NCBI RefSeq assembly: GCF_008642275.1
Contig: NZ_CP029189.1
Coordinates: 3,106,001 to 3,170,000, forward strand
Origin: Streptomyces venezuelae
Lineage (GTDB): Bacteria > Actinomycetota > Actinomycetes > Streptomycetales > Streptomycetaceae
Direction: 5' to 3'
DNA length: 64,000 nt
Each line of letters begins with the position of its first letter. The first letter of the stretch is position 1. The position numbers and the translations under genes were made by a program. Below the pieces are notes generated by a model. That model worked only from the letters and a program-made list of their open reading frames with translations, did not search any database and was not told where the DNA came from. Of this stretch, positions 1-7,980 are shown piece after piece.

Positions 1-1
1 C

Positions 2-1390
2 GCCCGCCCCGGCTACGGGCAGCTGCTTCGCACTCCCGGCGCCCTCGGCTTCGTACTCCCCGGCTTCGCAGCCCGACTGCCCTTCGGCATGCTGACCATC
101 GGCATCCTGCTGCTGGTCCAGCACACCACCGGTTCCTACGGCAGCGCCGGCGTCGTCGCCGCCGTCACCGGCATCTCCATGGCGCTGTCCGCCCCGCTGA
201 TGGGCATCTTCACCGACCGCTTCGGCCAGACCGCCGTCCTGCTGCCCGTGGTCCTCACGCACTCCGTCGCCGTCACCGGCCTGGCCGCGCTCGCGCTGCT
301 GGACGCACCGGTCTGGGCACTGGCGATGGCCGCCGTACCCACCGGCGCCTCGGTCCCGCAGGTCGGACCGATGGTCCGGGCGCGCTGGGCCGCCAAGCTG
401 GAGGGCTCTCCGCTGCTGCCGACGGCCGCCGCGTTCGAGTCCGTCACCGACGAGTTCACCTTCGTCGTCGGCCCGGTCCTGGCGACCGCGCTGTGCACCG
501 GCGTCCACCCGGCGGCCGGCCTGGTCACCGAGGCCACGCTGACCCTGCTCGGCGGCCTGCTCTTCGCGGCCCAGCGGGCCAGCCAGCCCAAGACGCACAC
601 CCCGTCGCACACCGGTGAGAAGCGCGCCTTCGCGCTGTCCTTCCCCGGCCTGCGCGTCCTGATCTTCGCCTTCCTCGGGATCGGCGCCGTCTTCGGCGGC
701 ATGCAGGTCTCGCTCGCCGCCTTCTCCAACGAGATCGGCAACCCGGGTGCCAACGGCCTGCTCTACGGGGTCTTCGCCGCGGGCAACATGACCGCCGGAA
801 TCGCCATGGGCGCCATCGCCTGGAAGATCGGCCCGCGTCGCCGGCTGATCCTGGGCTACGTCGGCCTCACCGCCGCCGCGTCCGTCCTGTGGGCGGCGAA
901 CTCGATGATCCTGCTGGGCGCGCTCGGCCTGGTCGTCGGCCTGTGCATCGCCCCGGCGCTGATCACCGGCTACACCATGGTCGAGCAGCTGGTCCCCGCG
1001 AACGCGCGGACCGAGGCCTTCACCTGGCTGACCGGCTCGATCGCCTTCGGTCAGGCCATCGCCGTCATCCTGGCCGGCCGCCTGACGGACGCGCACGGGT
1101 CCTCGTTCGGCTTCCTGGTGCCCATGGGCGCCACCGCGCTCGCGCTGACCGCCCTGCTGGCGCTGCGGGCGAAGCTCGCCCCGAAGGCCCCGAGCCGGAT
1201 CGTGAACGCGTCCGCACACGAGGACGCGCCCGCACAGGAAGGCGCGCCCGCACAGGAGGACGCGCCCGAGACCGAGGCCACGGCCCCCGCGAAGCCGCAG
1301 CTGGCCACCCGCACCATCCCCTCGACGGCCTCCCGTAACCGGGTGAACGAGCGTGGGATGGGTCACCGCGTGCCGGTGACGGTGGACTGA
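2..1390 (+). CDS. MFS transporter, 5' end outside the window
   Basis: The reading frame is open from the first bases of the window through 1390. The residues before the first internal ATG (89) still read as natural membrane-protein sequence (GFVLPGFAARLPFG), so the true start lies upstream and the gene is truncated by the window edge. At least ten hydrophobic segments with the spacing of a major facilitator are visible, with an FTDRFGQ loop after TM2. The family exports or imports small molecules by proton antiport or symport; the substrate cannot be read from sequence. The last ~60 residues are a hydrophilic tail with an Ala/Pro/Glu/Asp repeat (three rounds of DAPAQE-like units, 1215-1275), probably cytosolic. 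Family confident, substrate unknown. Confidence 0.85.
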   Translation, partial: ARPGYGQLLRTPGALGFVLPGFAARLPFGMLTIGILLLVQHTTGSYGSAGVVAAVTGISMALSAPLMGIFTDRFGQTAVLLPVVLTHSVAVTGLAALALLDAPVWALAMAAVPTGASVPQVGPMVRARWAAKLEGSPLLPTAAAFESVTDEFTFVVGPVLATALCTGVHPAAGLVTEATLTLLGGLLFAAQRASQPKTHTPSHTGEKRAFALSFPGLRVLIFAFLGIGAVFGGMQVSLAAFSNEIGNPGANGLLYGVFAAGNMTAGIAMGAIAWKIGPRRRLILGYVGLTAAASVLWAANSMILLGALGLVVGLCIAPALITGYTMVEQLVPANARTEAFTWLTGSIAFGQAIAVILAGRLTDAHGSSFGFLVPMGATALALTALLALRAKLAPKAPSRIVNASAHEDAPAQEGAPAQEDAPETEATAPAKPQLATRTIPSTASRNRVNERGMGHRVPVTVD

Positions 1391-1457
1391 TCCGCCGGAA
1401 TACGTCACCATGGAGCGTCGTTAGCACTCATTGAGTCAGAGTGCCAGGAGGAAATTC

Positions 1458-1781
1458 GTGCCGACCTACCAGTACCAGTGCACCGAGTGCGGTGAGGGCC
1501 TTGAGGCCGTGCAGAAGTTCACCGATGACGCACTGACCGTGTGCCCGAGCTGCGACGGACGCCTGAAGAAGGTGTTCTCCGCGGTCGGCATCGTCTTCAA
1601 GGGCTCCGGTTTCTACCGGAACGACAGCCGTGGCGCGTCGTCGAGCAGCACCCCTGCCTCGAAGCCGTCGTCCGGCTCCTCGTCGTCCTCGACGTCGACC
1701 GCTGCCGCCGCTCCTGCCGCCTCGTCCTCCTCGACGTCGTCGTCGAGCTCGTCGAGCAGCAGCTCCACGTCGGCCGCCTGA
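1458..1781 (+). CDS. FmdB-family zinc-ribbon protein with Ser-rich tail
   Basis: Small protein (107 aa) with a zinc ribbon at the N terminus: Cys8-x2-Cys11 and Cys29-x2-Cys32, the pattern of the FmdB/CxxC regulatory family. The GTG at 1458 is preceded by a strong AGGAGGAAA ribosome site (1446-1454), which decides this start over the in-frame GTG at 1431. Residues ~56-107 are almost only Ser, Thr, Ala and Pro, a disordered tail also seen in Streptomyces homologues. The family is named for a formamidase regulator, but its function in actinobacteria is not established. A metal-bound ribbon that contacts nucleic acid or protein is the usual inference. It stands 81 bases upstream of the MTA phosphorylase gene on the same strand. 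Confidence 0.85.
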   Translation: MPTYQYQCTECGEGLEAVQKFTDDALTVCPSCDGRLKKVFSAVGIVFKGSGFYRNDSRGASSSSTPASKPSSGSSSSSTSTAAAAPAASSSSTSSSSSSSSSSTSAA

Positions 1782-1862
1782 CCGCATCCTCCCGAGGCCC
1801 CGCCGCCCCTGTCGGCAGCGGGGCTTTCGGCATGCCCACGGCAGGGCCTTAGGGTGGACCGC

Positions 1863-2696
1863 ATGGTGAACGCAGAGATCGGTGTCATCGGCGGTTCGGG
1901 CTTCTACTCCTTCCTGGAGGACGTCTCCGAGATCCAGGTGGAGACCCCGTACGGACCCCCGAGCGACTCCCTGTACGTGGGCGAGCTGGCCGGGCGCCAG
2001 GTGGCCTTCCTGCCCCGGCACGGACGCAGCCACACCGTCCCCCCACACAAGATCAACTACCGGGCGAACCTGTGGGCCCTGCGCTCGGTCGGCGTCCGCC
2101 AGGTACTGGGCCCGTGCGCGGTCGGCGGTCTGCGGGCCGAGTACGGGCCGGGCACCCTGCTCGTTCCCGACCAGCTGGTCGACCGTACGAAGGCCCGCGC
2201 GCAGACCTTCTTCGACGGTGAGCCGCTGCCCGACGGATCCGTTCCGAACGTCGTGCACACCACCTTCGCCGACCCGTACTGCCCGGTGGGCCGGGCGGTG
2301 GCGCTCGCGGCGGCCCGCGGCCGGAACTGGGAGCCGGTGGACGGCGGCACCATGGTCGTCGTCGAGGGACCTCGCTTCTCGACGCGCGCGGAGTCGCGCT
2401 GGCACGCGGCTGCGGGCTGGTCGGTGGTCGGCATGACCGGTCACCCGGAGGCGGTCCTCGCCCGGGAGCTGGGCCTCTGCTACACCTCGATGGCCCTGGT
2501 CACCGACCTGGACGCGGGTGCCGAGACCGGCGAGGGCGTCTCCCACACCGAGGTCCTGAAGGTGTTCGGCGAGAACGTCGGACGACTGCGCGAGGTCCTC
2601 TTCGACGCGGTGGCGGCCCTGCCGGCCACGGAGACCCGGGACTGCCTGTGCACGCACGCGCATGACGGGTGGGACCTGGGCATCGAGCTGCCGTAG
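1863..2696 (+). CDS. mtnP: S-methyl-5'-thioadenosine phosphorylase
   Basis: Cytosolic phosphorylase of 277 aa that splits methylthioadenosine into adenine and methylthioribose-1-phosphate (polyamine and ethylene-type methionine salvage). The PNP/MTAP type 2 fold is clear: phosphate loop IGGSGFY at the N terminus, RHGRSH and PHKINYRAN in the phosphate/ribose region, VEGPRFSTRAE, MTGHPEA around the nucleoside site, and TDLDAG near the base-contacting aspartates expected of 6-aminopurine enzymes. An in-frame GTG at 1854 is possible, but ATG 1863 (MVNAEIGVIGGSG) matches the normal family start. No clear Shine-Dalgarno is seen, so it may be poorly led or leaderless. Confidence 0.93.
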   Translation: MVNAEIGVIGGSGFYSFLEDVSEIQVETPYGPPSDSLYVGELAGRQVAFLPRHGRSHTVPPHKINYRANLWALRSVGVRQVLGPCAVGGLRAEYGPGTLLVPDQLVDRTKARAQTFFDGEPLPDGSVPNVVHTTFADPYCPVGRAVALAAARGRNWEPVDGGTMVVVEGPRFSTRAESRWHAAAGWSVVGMTGHPEAVLARELGLCYTSMALVTDLDAGAETGEGVSHTEVLKVFGENVGRLREVLFDAVAALPATETRDCLCTHAHDGWDLGIELP

Positions 2697-2791
2697 CCCC
2701 TCCTCGCCTCTCCTTGCTTCGCCTGGCCTCTCCTTGCCTCTGCCGAGGGCTCCGCGGCGGCTTTGTCAGTGGCTGCTCCTAGCCTGTGAGC

Positions 2792-3292
2792 ATGGGAAAT
2801 CGGGGCGGGACGGCAGTAGCGCGCGCGACGGTCGCGGAGCTGGAGGAGTTCGCGGCCGAGGCCGGCTGTGCGGGCATCGACGGCGCCGGGGACCTGGGTG
2901 GCGGCTGGTCGCAGGTGCAGTACGACGACCAGCCGGACGGCGCGGCGCTGGCGGCGGCGCTGGCACGGCGGACAGGGGCACCGGTGCTCACGGTGGCCTA
3001 CCTCGACAGTGACGTCGGCTTCGTCGAGGCCGCCACCTTCGCCGGAGGCAGCTGGAGAGCGCTGCTCAACCGGGTCACGGCCGAGAACTACGAGATACCC
3101 GTCGACCGGTTCCCGGTGGAGACGGCCCTGGCGGGCGCCCTCGACTGGGCCGCCGCGGCCGGCCTGAGCGCCGACCCGGCCGGGATCCGGGCCGCTCTCG
3201 CCGACTCCGAGACCTTCGCGGAGGAGCTCACCGACCGGCTCCTCGGCGCGCTCGGAATCCCTTCCGCGGCGCCCGGCGCAGCAGGCGCCTAG
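2792..3292 (+). CDS. Conserved hypothetical protein
   Basis: Predicted soluble alpha/beta protein of 166 aa with strong Streptomyces codon bias (GC-rich third positions). I do not recognise a named family. The sequence has no signal peptide, membrane segment or catalytic motif that I can identify. A conserved-looking core (WSQVQYDDQ, VLTVAYLDSDVGFVEA, RVTAENYEIPVDRFP) suggests a real folded protein, and the C terminus is Ala/Gly-rich. Start could be ATG 2792 or the in-frame GTG 2786; neither has a strong ribosome site. It is followed by 212 bases before the next gene, so it is probably a monocistronic unit. Coding status fairly sure, function unknown. Confidence 0.7.
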   Translation: MGNRGGTAVARATVAELEEFAAEAGCAGIDGAGDLGGGWSQVQYDDQPDGAALAAALARRTGAPVLTVAYLDSDVGFVEAATFAGGSWRALLNRVTAENYEIPVDRFPVETALAGALDWAAAAGLSADPAGIRAALADSETFAEELTDRLLGALGIPSAAPGAAGA

Positions 3293-3426
3293 CACTGCGC
3301 TGCGTTGTGCTGCTGTGCTGTGACCGGGACGGGCCGGGCCGGGCCGCGCGCCTCGCGCAGTGACCGGGGCGATCTGCCGCAATCCGGTGGACTTCCCGGT
3401 CTCGGCACCGGAAACCCTCCGCCGGC

Positions 3427-3453
3427 TGTCACATCCCGGCCGGCTGTCCTGTC
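3427..3453 (+). promoter_or_regulatory. ECF41-like sigma factor promoter
   Basis: TGTCACA at 3427-3433, then 16 bases, then TGTC at 3450-3453. The published ECF41 consensus is TGTCACA for the -35 and CGTC for the -10 with this kind of spacing, so only the first base of the -10 differs. It lies 51 bases before the start of the carboxymuconolactone decarboxylase-like gene. ECF41 sigma factors are known to be linked to, and to control, genes of exactly this family. No ECF41 sigma gene is in the window, so control would be in trans. Confidence 0.55.
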
Positions 3454-3504
3454 CTTCCTGGTGAAGGCGGAATCAAGACCGCCCCGGCCAGGGAGACGAC
3501 AGTC

Positions 3505-4083
3505 ATGCCGCGTATCTCGCTCACCCCGCCCCGAACCCTGCTCATGCGGATCGGGGCCTGGTACTCGCGCCGCACCTACGGCAAGGTGCTCGACCCGGGC
3601 CAGGCCTACGGGCACAACTCGCGCGTGCTCCTTTCGTACGTCCGGCTGGAACGGAGCGTGGCGAAGTGGAAGGCGCTCGACGCCGGGCTGAAGCACCTCG
3701 CCGTGATGGCGGCGGCGGCCCGTGTCAACTGCTCGTGGTGCATGGACTTCGGCTACTGGGCAGGCCACGAACTGGGCCTGCCGGCCGAGAAGATCGAGCG
3801 GGTGCCGCAGTGGCGGGAGGCCCGTGAGGTCTTCACCGAGCTGGAACTGCTCGTCATGGAGTACGCGGAGGCCATGACGGAGACCGAGCCGACGGTCACG
3901 GACGAGCTCGCCCGGGAACTGATCGCACGGCTCGGCGAGGAGGCGTTCGTCGAGCTCACCGCGATGGTCGCGCTGGAGAACTGGCGCTCGCGCGTCAACA
4001 GCGCCTTCGGCCTGACCGGTCAGGGTTTCGCGGAGGACTGCCGGATCCCCGGCCGGGCGGCGACCTCGACAATGAAGGCGTGA
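3505..4083 (+). CDS. Carboxymuconolactone decarboxylase / AhpD-like protein
   Basis: Protein of 192 aa in the CMD/AhpD-like all-helical fold. The signature is the redox-type motif CSWC within VNCSWCMDFGYWAGHELG, followed by a helix with the usual downstream pattern (LVMEYAEAMTETEP, ALENWRSRVNSAFG). Members with CxxC act as alkylhydroperoxidase-type reductases or of unknown oxidoreductase role; true muconolactone decarboxylation is unlikely. ATG 3505 follows GGGAGA at 3491-3496. An ECF41-like promoter (3427-3453) precedes it, fitting the known link between ECF41 sigma factors and this family. Its stop overlaps the start of the next gene by four bases (GTGA), so both are probably cotranscribed. 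A link between a peroxidase-like protein and the OMPDC-like protein is not obvious. Confidence 0.85.
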   Translation: MPRISLTPPRTLLMRIGAWYSRRTYGKVLDPGQAYGHNSRVLLSYVRLERSVAKWKALDAGLKHLAVMAAAARVNCSWCMDFGYWAGHELGLPAEKIERVPQWREAREVFTELELLVMEYAEAMTETEPTVTDELARELIARLGEEAFVELTAMVALENWRSRVNSAFGLTGQGFAEDCRIPGRAATSTMKA

Positions 4084-4790
4084 ACACCGACCTCCCCCGC
4101 GCCGACCGCAGGGTCATCGTCGCCCTCGACTTCGACGACCGCCGGGCCGCCGAGGCGCTCGTCGAGCGCCTCGGCGACGCCTGCGGCTCCTACAAGATCG
4201 GCCTGGAGCTGCTGACCGCGGCGGGGCCCGGACTCGCCCGGGACCTCGTCGCGCGAGGGCACGAGGTCTTCCTCGACCTGAAGCTCTTCGAGATCCCGAA
4301 CTCCGTCGCCGGAGCGGTCCGGGCCGCGGGCGCGCTGGGCGCGTCCATGGTGACCGTGCACGGCATGGGCGGTACGGGGATCATGTCCGCGGCGGTGGAG
4401 GCGGCGCGGGAGTTCCCGCGGCTACGGGTCGTCGCGCTGACGGTGGTCACCAGCATGACCGGGAGCGACCTCGCGGACATCGGCGTCGCCGCGGACACCG
4501 AGGAGCAGGTGCTCCGGCTGGCCCGGCTGGCCGTGGGCGCTGGCTGCGACGGGGTCATCGCCTCGCCGCGGGAGGCCGGGGTGCTGCGCGGGCTCCTGGG
4601 GCCGGACCGGCTGATCGTCACGCCGGGGGTGGTCCTGGAGCCGGAGGAAGCGGCCGGCGGCCACGCCCGGCCGGGGACGCCTCGGGCCGCCTTCGAGGCC
4701 GGGGCCTCGCACGTCGTGGTGGGCCGGTCGGTCGCTCGGGCGGCGGACCCGGTGGCCGCCCTGCGACGGGTGCGGGCCTGCGCGGACTGA
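4080..4790 (+). CDS. Divergent orotidine 5'-phosphate decarboxylase homologue
   Basis: (beta/alpha)8-barrel protein of 236 aa of the OMP decarboxylase superfamily. Recognisable blocks: VALDFDD at strand 1, YKIGLELL, FLDLKLFEIPNSV, VTVHGMGGTGIM, VTPGV and HVVVGRSVARAADP. The catalytic tetrad motif, usually DxKxxD followed by IPNT, here reads DLKLFE: the Asp and Lys are kept but the last Asp is Glu and the normal His before it is Phe. The phosphate-binding PGIR and DQxR segments are also altered (PGVV, then GGHARPGTPR). True pyrF activity is therefore doubtful, and it may be a paralogue acting on another phosphorylated substrate. GTG 4080 overlaps the upstream gene by GTGA, indicating translational coupling. 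Confidence 0.72.
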   Translation: MNTDLPRADRRVIVALDFDDRRAAEALVERLGDACGSYKIGLELLTAAGPGLARDLVARGHEVFLDLKLFEIPNSVAGAVRAAGALGASMVTVHGMGGTGIMSAAVEAAREFPRLRVVALTVVTSMTGSDLADIGVAADTEEQVLRLARLAVGAGCDGVIASPREAGVLRGLLGPDRLIVTPGVVLEPEEAAGGHARPGTPRAAFEAGASHVVVGRSVARAADPVAALRRVRACAD

Positions 4791-4929
4791 CTCGTCCGGG
4801 TGACGGGGTTGTCCACAGGCTGGGGACCGTCCACAGGCTCCGGCGGGATTCCCCGGGAGGCCGGATCGTGGGAAGTGTCCGGGCACGGGGTCCGGACACA
4901 GCGACTCGTTCGGTCTGGTGGTGTTCGTC

Positions 4930-5640
4930 ATGTCCCGTACGTCCACGGCCCTTTCGGCCTGCTCCGCCTCTTCCTCTGCCTCCTCCTCCGTCTCCTCCTC
5001 GGTCTCCTCAGCCTCCTCCTCGGCGTCTTCGGCTTCCTCCTCGGCGTCTTCGGCTTCCTCGGCCTCCTGCGCTCCCCCTGCCTCCTGCACCTCCCTCTCC
5101 GCCTCCGCCAGCCGGGCTCCGGCCGCTCCCGCGGCGTGCGCGACGTCCTCCGTCTGTCCCCCGGCGCGCCCGGTCCCGCCGTTCCCACCGCTTCGCGTGG
5201 GGCGGGGCGGGCTCCGGTTGCGCCGGGCGGTGCGACGGCGGCGTCGGGCCGCTTCGGCCGCGCTGGCCGTCGTCGCGGCGGCCGTCGCGGTGGGCGGGAC
5301 GGAGGCGCAGGCCTCGCGGGGCGCCGCGCCGCCCGGGGCGCGGGTCTCTCAGCGTGCTGCGCCACCCGTCGCGGAGCGGAGGGTGTCGGCGCCCGTGCGC
5401 ATCGCGGACGCGGCGACGGTGCGGCTGCTGCGGCCCGGAGACCGGGTGGACGTGGTCGCGGCGGAGCGCACGGGGTCGCCCAGGGTGGTGGCCACGGGGG
5501 TGCTGGTCGCCGAAGTACCCGCTCCCGACCCGGGAGTTGTGGACGGTGGTGCGCTGGTGGTGCTGTCCGTTCCGCGGGACGTCGCGCCGGGTCTGGTGGG
5601 TGCGGGCGCCACGACACGACTGGCGGTGACGTTGTGCTGA
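4930..5640 (+). CDS. RcpC/CpaB-like (SAF-domain) protein with Ser-rich N terminus
   Basis: Frame of 236 aa whose C-terminal ~85 residues resemble the RcpC/CpaB Flp-pilus assembly domain (VRIADAATVRLLRPGDRVDVVAA, then VLSVPRDVAPGLVGAGATTRLAVTLC). A hydrophobic segment (AALAVVAAAVAVGG, about residue 110) follows a basic stretch RRAVRRRRR, typical of a membrane-anchored, outward-facing protein. Residues ~8-65 are nearly all Ser/Ala because the DNA there is a polypyrimidine tract. ATG 4930 has no good ribosome site; the in-frame GTG at 5197 (VGRGGLRLRRAV) is an alternative start that would drop the Ser-rich region. No other pilus genes are nearby. Domain fairly sure, start unsure. Confidence 0.6.
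   Translation: MSRTSTALSACSASSSASSSVSSSVSSASSSASSASSSASSASSASCAPPASCTSLSASASRAPAAPAACATSSVCPPARPVPPFPPLRVGRGGLRLRRAVRRRRRAASAALAVVAAAVAVGGTEAQASRGAAPPGARVSQRAAPPVAERRVSAPVRIADAATVRLLRPGDRVDVVAAERTGSPRVVATGVLVAEVPAPDPGVVDGGALVVLSVPRDVAPGLVGAGATTRLAVTLC
4960..5095 (+). repeat. Polypyrimidine microsatellite tract
   Basis: About 135 bases composed almost only of C and T on the plus strand with scattered G, built from repeated TCCTCC, TCGGCTTCC and TCGGCGTC units, including the directly repeated block CGGCGTCTTCGGCTTCCTC near 5020-5060. In the plus frame it encodes Ser/Ala; on the minus strand it would encode Glu/Ala. Such tracts can slip during replication and can form triplex DNA. Confidence 0.7.
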
Positions 5641-5763
5641 TTCGCACACACGGGCAGTCAATTCACCTCAAGGTGGCGACCGATTGGACACTTCACGCCT
5701 GGACTGCCGTAGCTTTCGGAACCGTTGGCTCCATGTTCGGCAGATGTGAAGAGAGGCTCAGTG

Positions 5764-6255
5764 GTGAGCGAGAAGAAGAAGGAGAGCGTGCTGGCAGGCT
5801 TCAAGGCCTTCCTGATGCGCGGCAACGTGGTCGACCTCGCGGTGGCCGTGGTCATCGGCGCCGCGTTCACGAACATCGTGAACTCGGTGGTCAAGGGGAT
5901 CATCAGCCCGGTGGTGGGCGCCGTCGGCACGCAGAGCCTGGACGGCTACAAGTCCTGCCTCAAGGCCCCTTGCGGCATCGGCCCGAACGGCCAGCCGACG
6001 GGTGTCGAGATCCTCTGGGGCTCGGTGCTGAACGCGACGCTGACCTTCGTCATCACCGCCGCGGTCGTGTACTTCCTGATGGTGCTGCCGATGGCGAAGT
6101 ACCTCGCGCGGCAGGAGGCCCGCCGCAAGGCGCGCGAGGGCGTCCAGGAGCTCGTAGAGATCACCGAGCTGGAGGTCCTGAAGGAGATCCGGGACGAGCT
6201 GGTCGCACAGCGCGGTGGCGGCGTGGCCCCCACCGGTCCGCGCAACGGTTACTGA
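5764..6255 (+). CDS. mscL: Large-conductance mechanosensitive channel MscL
   Basis: Pentameric inner-membrane channel (163 aa) that opens under membrane tension and releases solutes during hypo-osmotic shock. The sequence has the conserved N-terminal helix [19 protein letters not shown] that forms TM1 and the pore constriction, a periplasmic loop of ~40 residues with two Cys (SCLKAPCG), TM2 ([22 protein letters not shown]) and a charged C-terminal helix ending in the bundle region. Start GTG 5764 (MSEKKKE) has a purine-rich site GAAGAGAGG at 5748-5756; GTG 5761 is three bases upstream. The loop is longer than in E. coli, as usual in actinobacteria. Confidence 0.95.
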   Translation: MSEKKKESVLAGFKAFLMRGNVVDLAVAVVIGAAFTNIVNSVVKGIISPVVGAVGTQSLDGYKSCLKAPCGIGPNGQPTGVEILWGSVLNATLTFVITAAVVYFLMVLPMAKYLARQEARRKAREGVQELVEITELEVLKEIRDELVAQRGGGVAPTGPRNGY

Positions 6256-6277
6256 CCTCTCCGGCCGCCGCGGGCGG

Positions 6278-6490
6278 TCAGACGTGGTGCGGGGGCTTCT
6301 CGTCGAGGAAGCGGGCCAGGTCGGCCGCGCTTCCGCCGGCGGGCGGCCGCTCGCCCCAGCCGTGGTCGGTGTCGTCCGAGGACTGCTGGTCCAGCGGGTC
6401 GTCGAAGACCAGCCGGGGCTTCGGCCGCGGCTCACCGGCCTCGGGTGCGGTACGTGAGGGCTGCGGGTCGGGCGTGGGGGTGCTGCTCAT
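6278..6490 (-). CDS. Small conserved hydrophilic protein
   Basis: Open frame of 70 aa on the minus strand, convergent with mscL (22 bases between the two stops). The protein is hydrophilic and acidic, with a Pro-rich N terminus and a distinctive core (PRLVFDDPLDQQSSDDTDHGWGE, written here in parts: PRLVFDDPLDQQ then SSDDTDHGWGE) followed by AADLARFLDEKPPHH. I recognise this as a recurrent small Streptomyces protein without assigned function. GGAGG stands directly before ATG 6490, a tight spacing that leaves the exact start uncertain. Confidence 0.7.
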   Translation of the reverse strand: MSSTPTPDPQPSRTAPEAGEPRPKPRLVFDDPLDQQSSDDTDHGWGERPPAGGSAADLARFLDEKPPHHV

Positions 6491-6687
6491 GCCTCCAGGG
6501 TACGGCCGCCCTCTCCCCCGCCCGGCCGGCCGATCCCGGTCCGGCTCCCGCTCGGGCCCCGGCCTCGGCTCCGGCTTCGGTCGGTTCCGGGTCGTGGACC
6601 GTGCCCCGCATCCGCCCGGGGCACACGGGCGCGGCGGGCCGCGCGTCCGCCCGGCCGGAGGTCCATGGCTCTGGTCTCCTGGCCGGT

Positions 6688-7854
6688 ATGGCCTACTCCC
6701 CCATGACCGCCCGCAGCCCCGACGAGCTCCACCGCGCCGCCACCCCACTGGAGCTGTTCTTCGACCTCTGCTTCGTCGTCGCCATCGCCCAGGCCGGAGC
6801 CCGGCTGGTGCACTCGCTCGCGGAGGGCCATCCCGGAGCCGGGGTGGTCGGCTACTTCTTCGTCTTCTTCGGCGTGTGGTGGGCCTGGATGAACTTCACC
6901 TGGTTCGCCTCGGCGTACGACGTGGACGACGTCCCGTACCGGATCGCGACGCTCGTGCAGATCGCCGGTGTGCTCGTGTACGCGGCCGGGGTGAGCCGGG
7001 CCTTCGACGACAACGACTGGGCGGTCGCGGTCACCGGCTACATCATCATGCGCGTCGCCCTGACGGCGCAGTGGCTGCGGGCCGCCTCCGGGGAACAGGG
7101 CGCGGCCCGGACGGCGGCACTGAAGTACGCGGCCGGACTGGTGGTCTGCCAGCTGGGCTGGATCGGCCTGCTGTTCGTGCCGGACGACATGAAGCGGTGG
7201 CTGTTCGTCGTCCTGCTCATCGCCGAGCTGGCGGTGCCGGTGATCGCCGAGCGCGGGCACCAGACGCCCTGGCACGCGCACCACATCGTGGAGCGGTACG
7301 GCCTGTTCACCATCATCGTGCTCGGCGAGACGATCGCCGCGGCCACGGTGGCGGTCAAGTCCGCGATCGACGAGCACGAGGCGCTGGACCAGTTGCTGCC
7401 CATCGCGGCGGGCGGGCTGCTGATCGTCTTCGCGGCTTGGTGGATCTACTTCGCGGTGCCGATGCACCAGCACCTGAACTCCAACCGCGAGGCCATCCCG
7501 TGGGGATACGGGCATCTGCTGATCTTCCTCTCAGGTGCGGCGATCGGCGCCGGCATCGAGGTCGCGGTCGAGCACGCGGTGGGCAAGGCGCACATCTCCC
7601 AGGTCGCCGCGAACGCCGCCGTCACGGTCCCGACCGCCGTGTTCCTGCTGATGGTGTGGCTGCTGCACTCCCGCCACTTCAAGCGCGGCCCCGCCCAGCA
7701 GCTGGTCCTGCCGGTGGCCGCCCTCGTGACGCTCGCCTGCACCTGGTCGGGTACCTACGCCGTTGCCTGGGCGGGCCTCGTCGGGGTGCTGACGGTGGCG
7801 GTCGGTCTCGCCCTGTCCACCCGGGCCGGTATGACCACCGGTGCCACCGTCTGA
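6688..7854 (+). CDS. ltrA: Low temperature requirement protein A (LtrA) family membrane protein
   Basis: Polytopic membrane protein of 388 aa with about ten hydrophobic helices. The family signature is at the N terminus: HRAATPLELFFDLCFVVAIAQ, followed by YFFVFFGVWWAWMNFTWFAS and, mid-protein, ERYGLFTIIVLGETI. LtrA was defined in Listeria as needed for growth in the cold; the biochemical role is unknown and a transporter or membrane-sensor role is only inferred. ATG 6688 is chosen because the family motif begins ~20 residues later; the open frame extends upstream but with low-complexity sequence. The P450 gene follows 126 bases downstream on the same strand. Confidence 0.88.
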   Translation: MAYSPMTARSPDELHRAATPLELFFDLCFVVAIAQAGARLVHSLAEGHPGAGVVGYFFVFFGVWWAWMNFTWFASAYDVDDVPYRIATLVQIAGVLVYAAGVSRAFDDNDWAVAVTGYIIMRVALTAQWLRAASGEQGAARTAALKYAAGLVVCQLGWIGLLFVPDDMKRWLFVVLLIAELAVPVIAERGHQTPWHAHHIVERYGLFTIIVLGETIAAATVAVKSAIDEHEALDQLLPIAAGGLLIVFAAWWIYFAVPMHQHLNSNREAIPWGYGHLLIFLSGAAIGAGIEVAVEHAVGKAHISQVAANAAVTVPTAVFLLMVWLLHSRHFKRGPAQQLVLPVAALVTLACTWSGTYAVAWAGLVGVLTVAVGLALSTRAGMTTGATV

Positions 7855-7980
7855 CCCCGCGGGCCGCCCGTACCCGTCGGCCGCCCGTACCCGCGGCCCG
7901 CACACCGCCCGACCGTCACTCCCGCGCCCCCGCCGCCGTTCTCCAGCGCAGAACGACGCGCACCGACTGGAGGCCCTGCC

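Noticed and set aside
4422..5090. Minus-strand frame with a Glu/Ala-rich start (EEAEDAEEEA)
   Set aside because: Product of the polypyrimidine tract read on the other strand; it overlaps the OMPDC-like gene antisense and has no ribosome site or domain.
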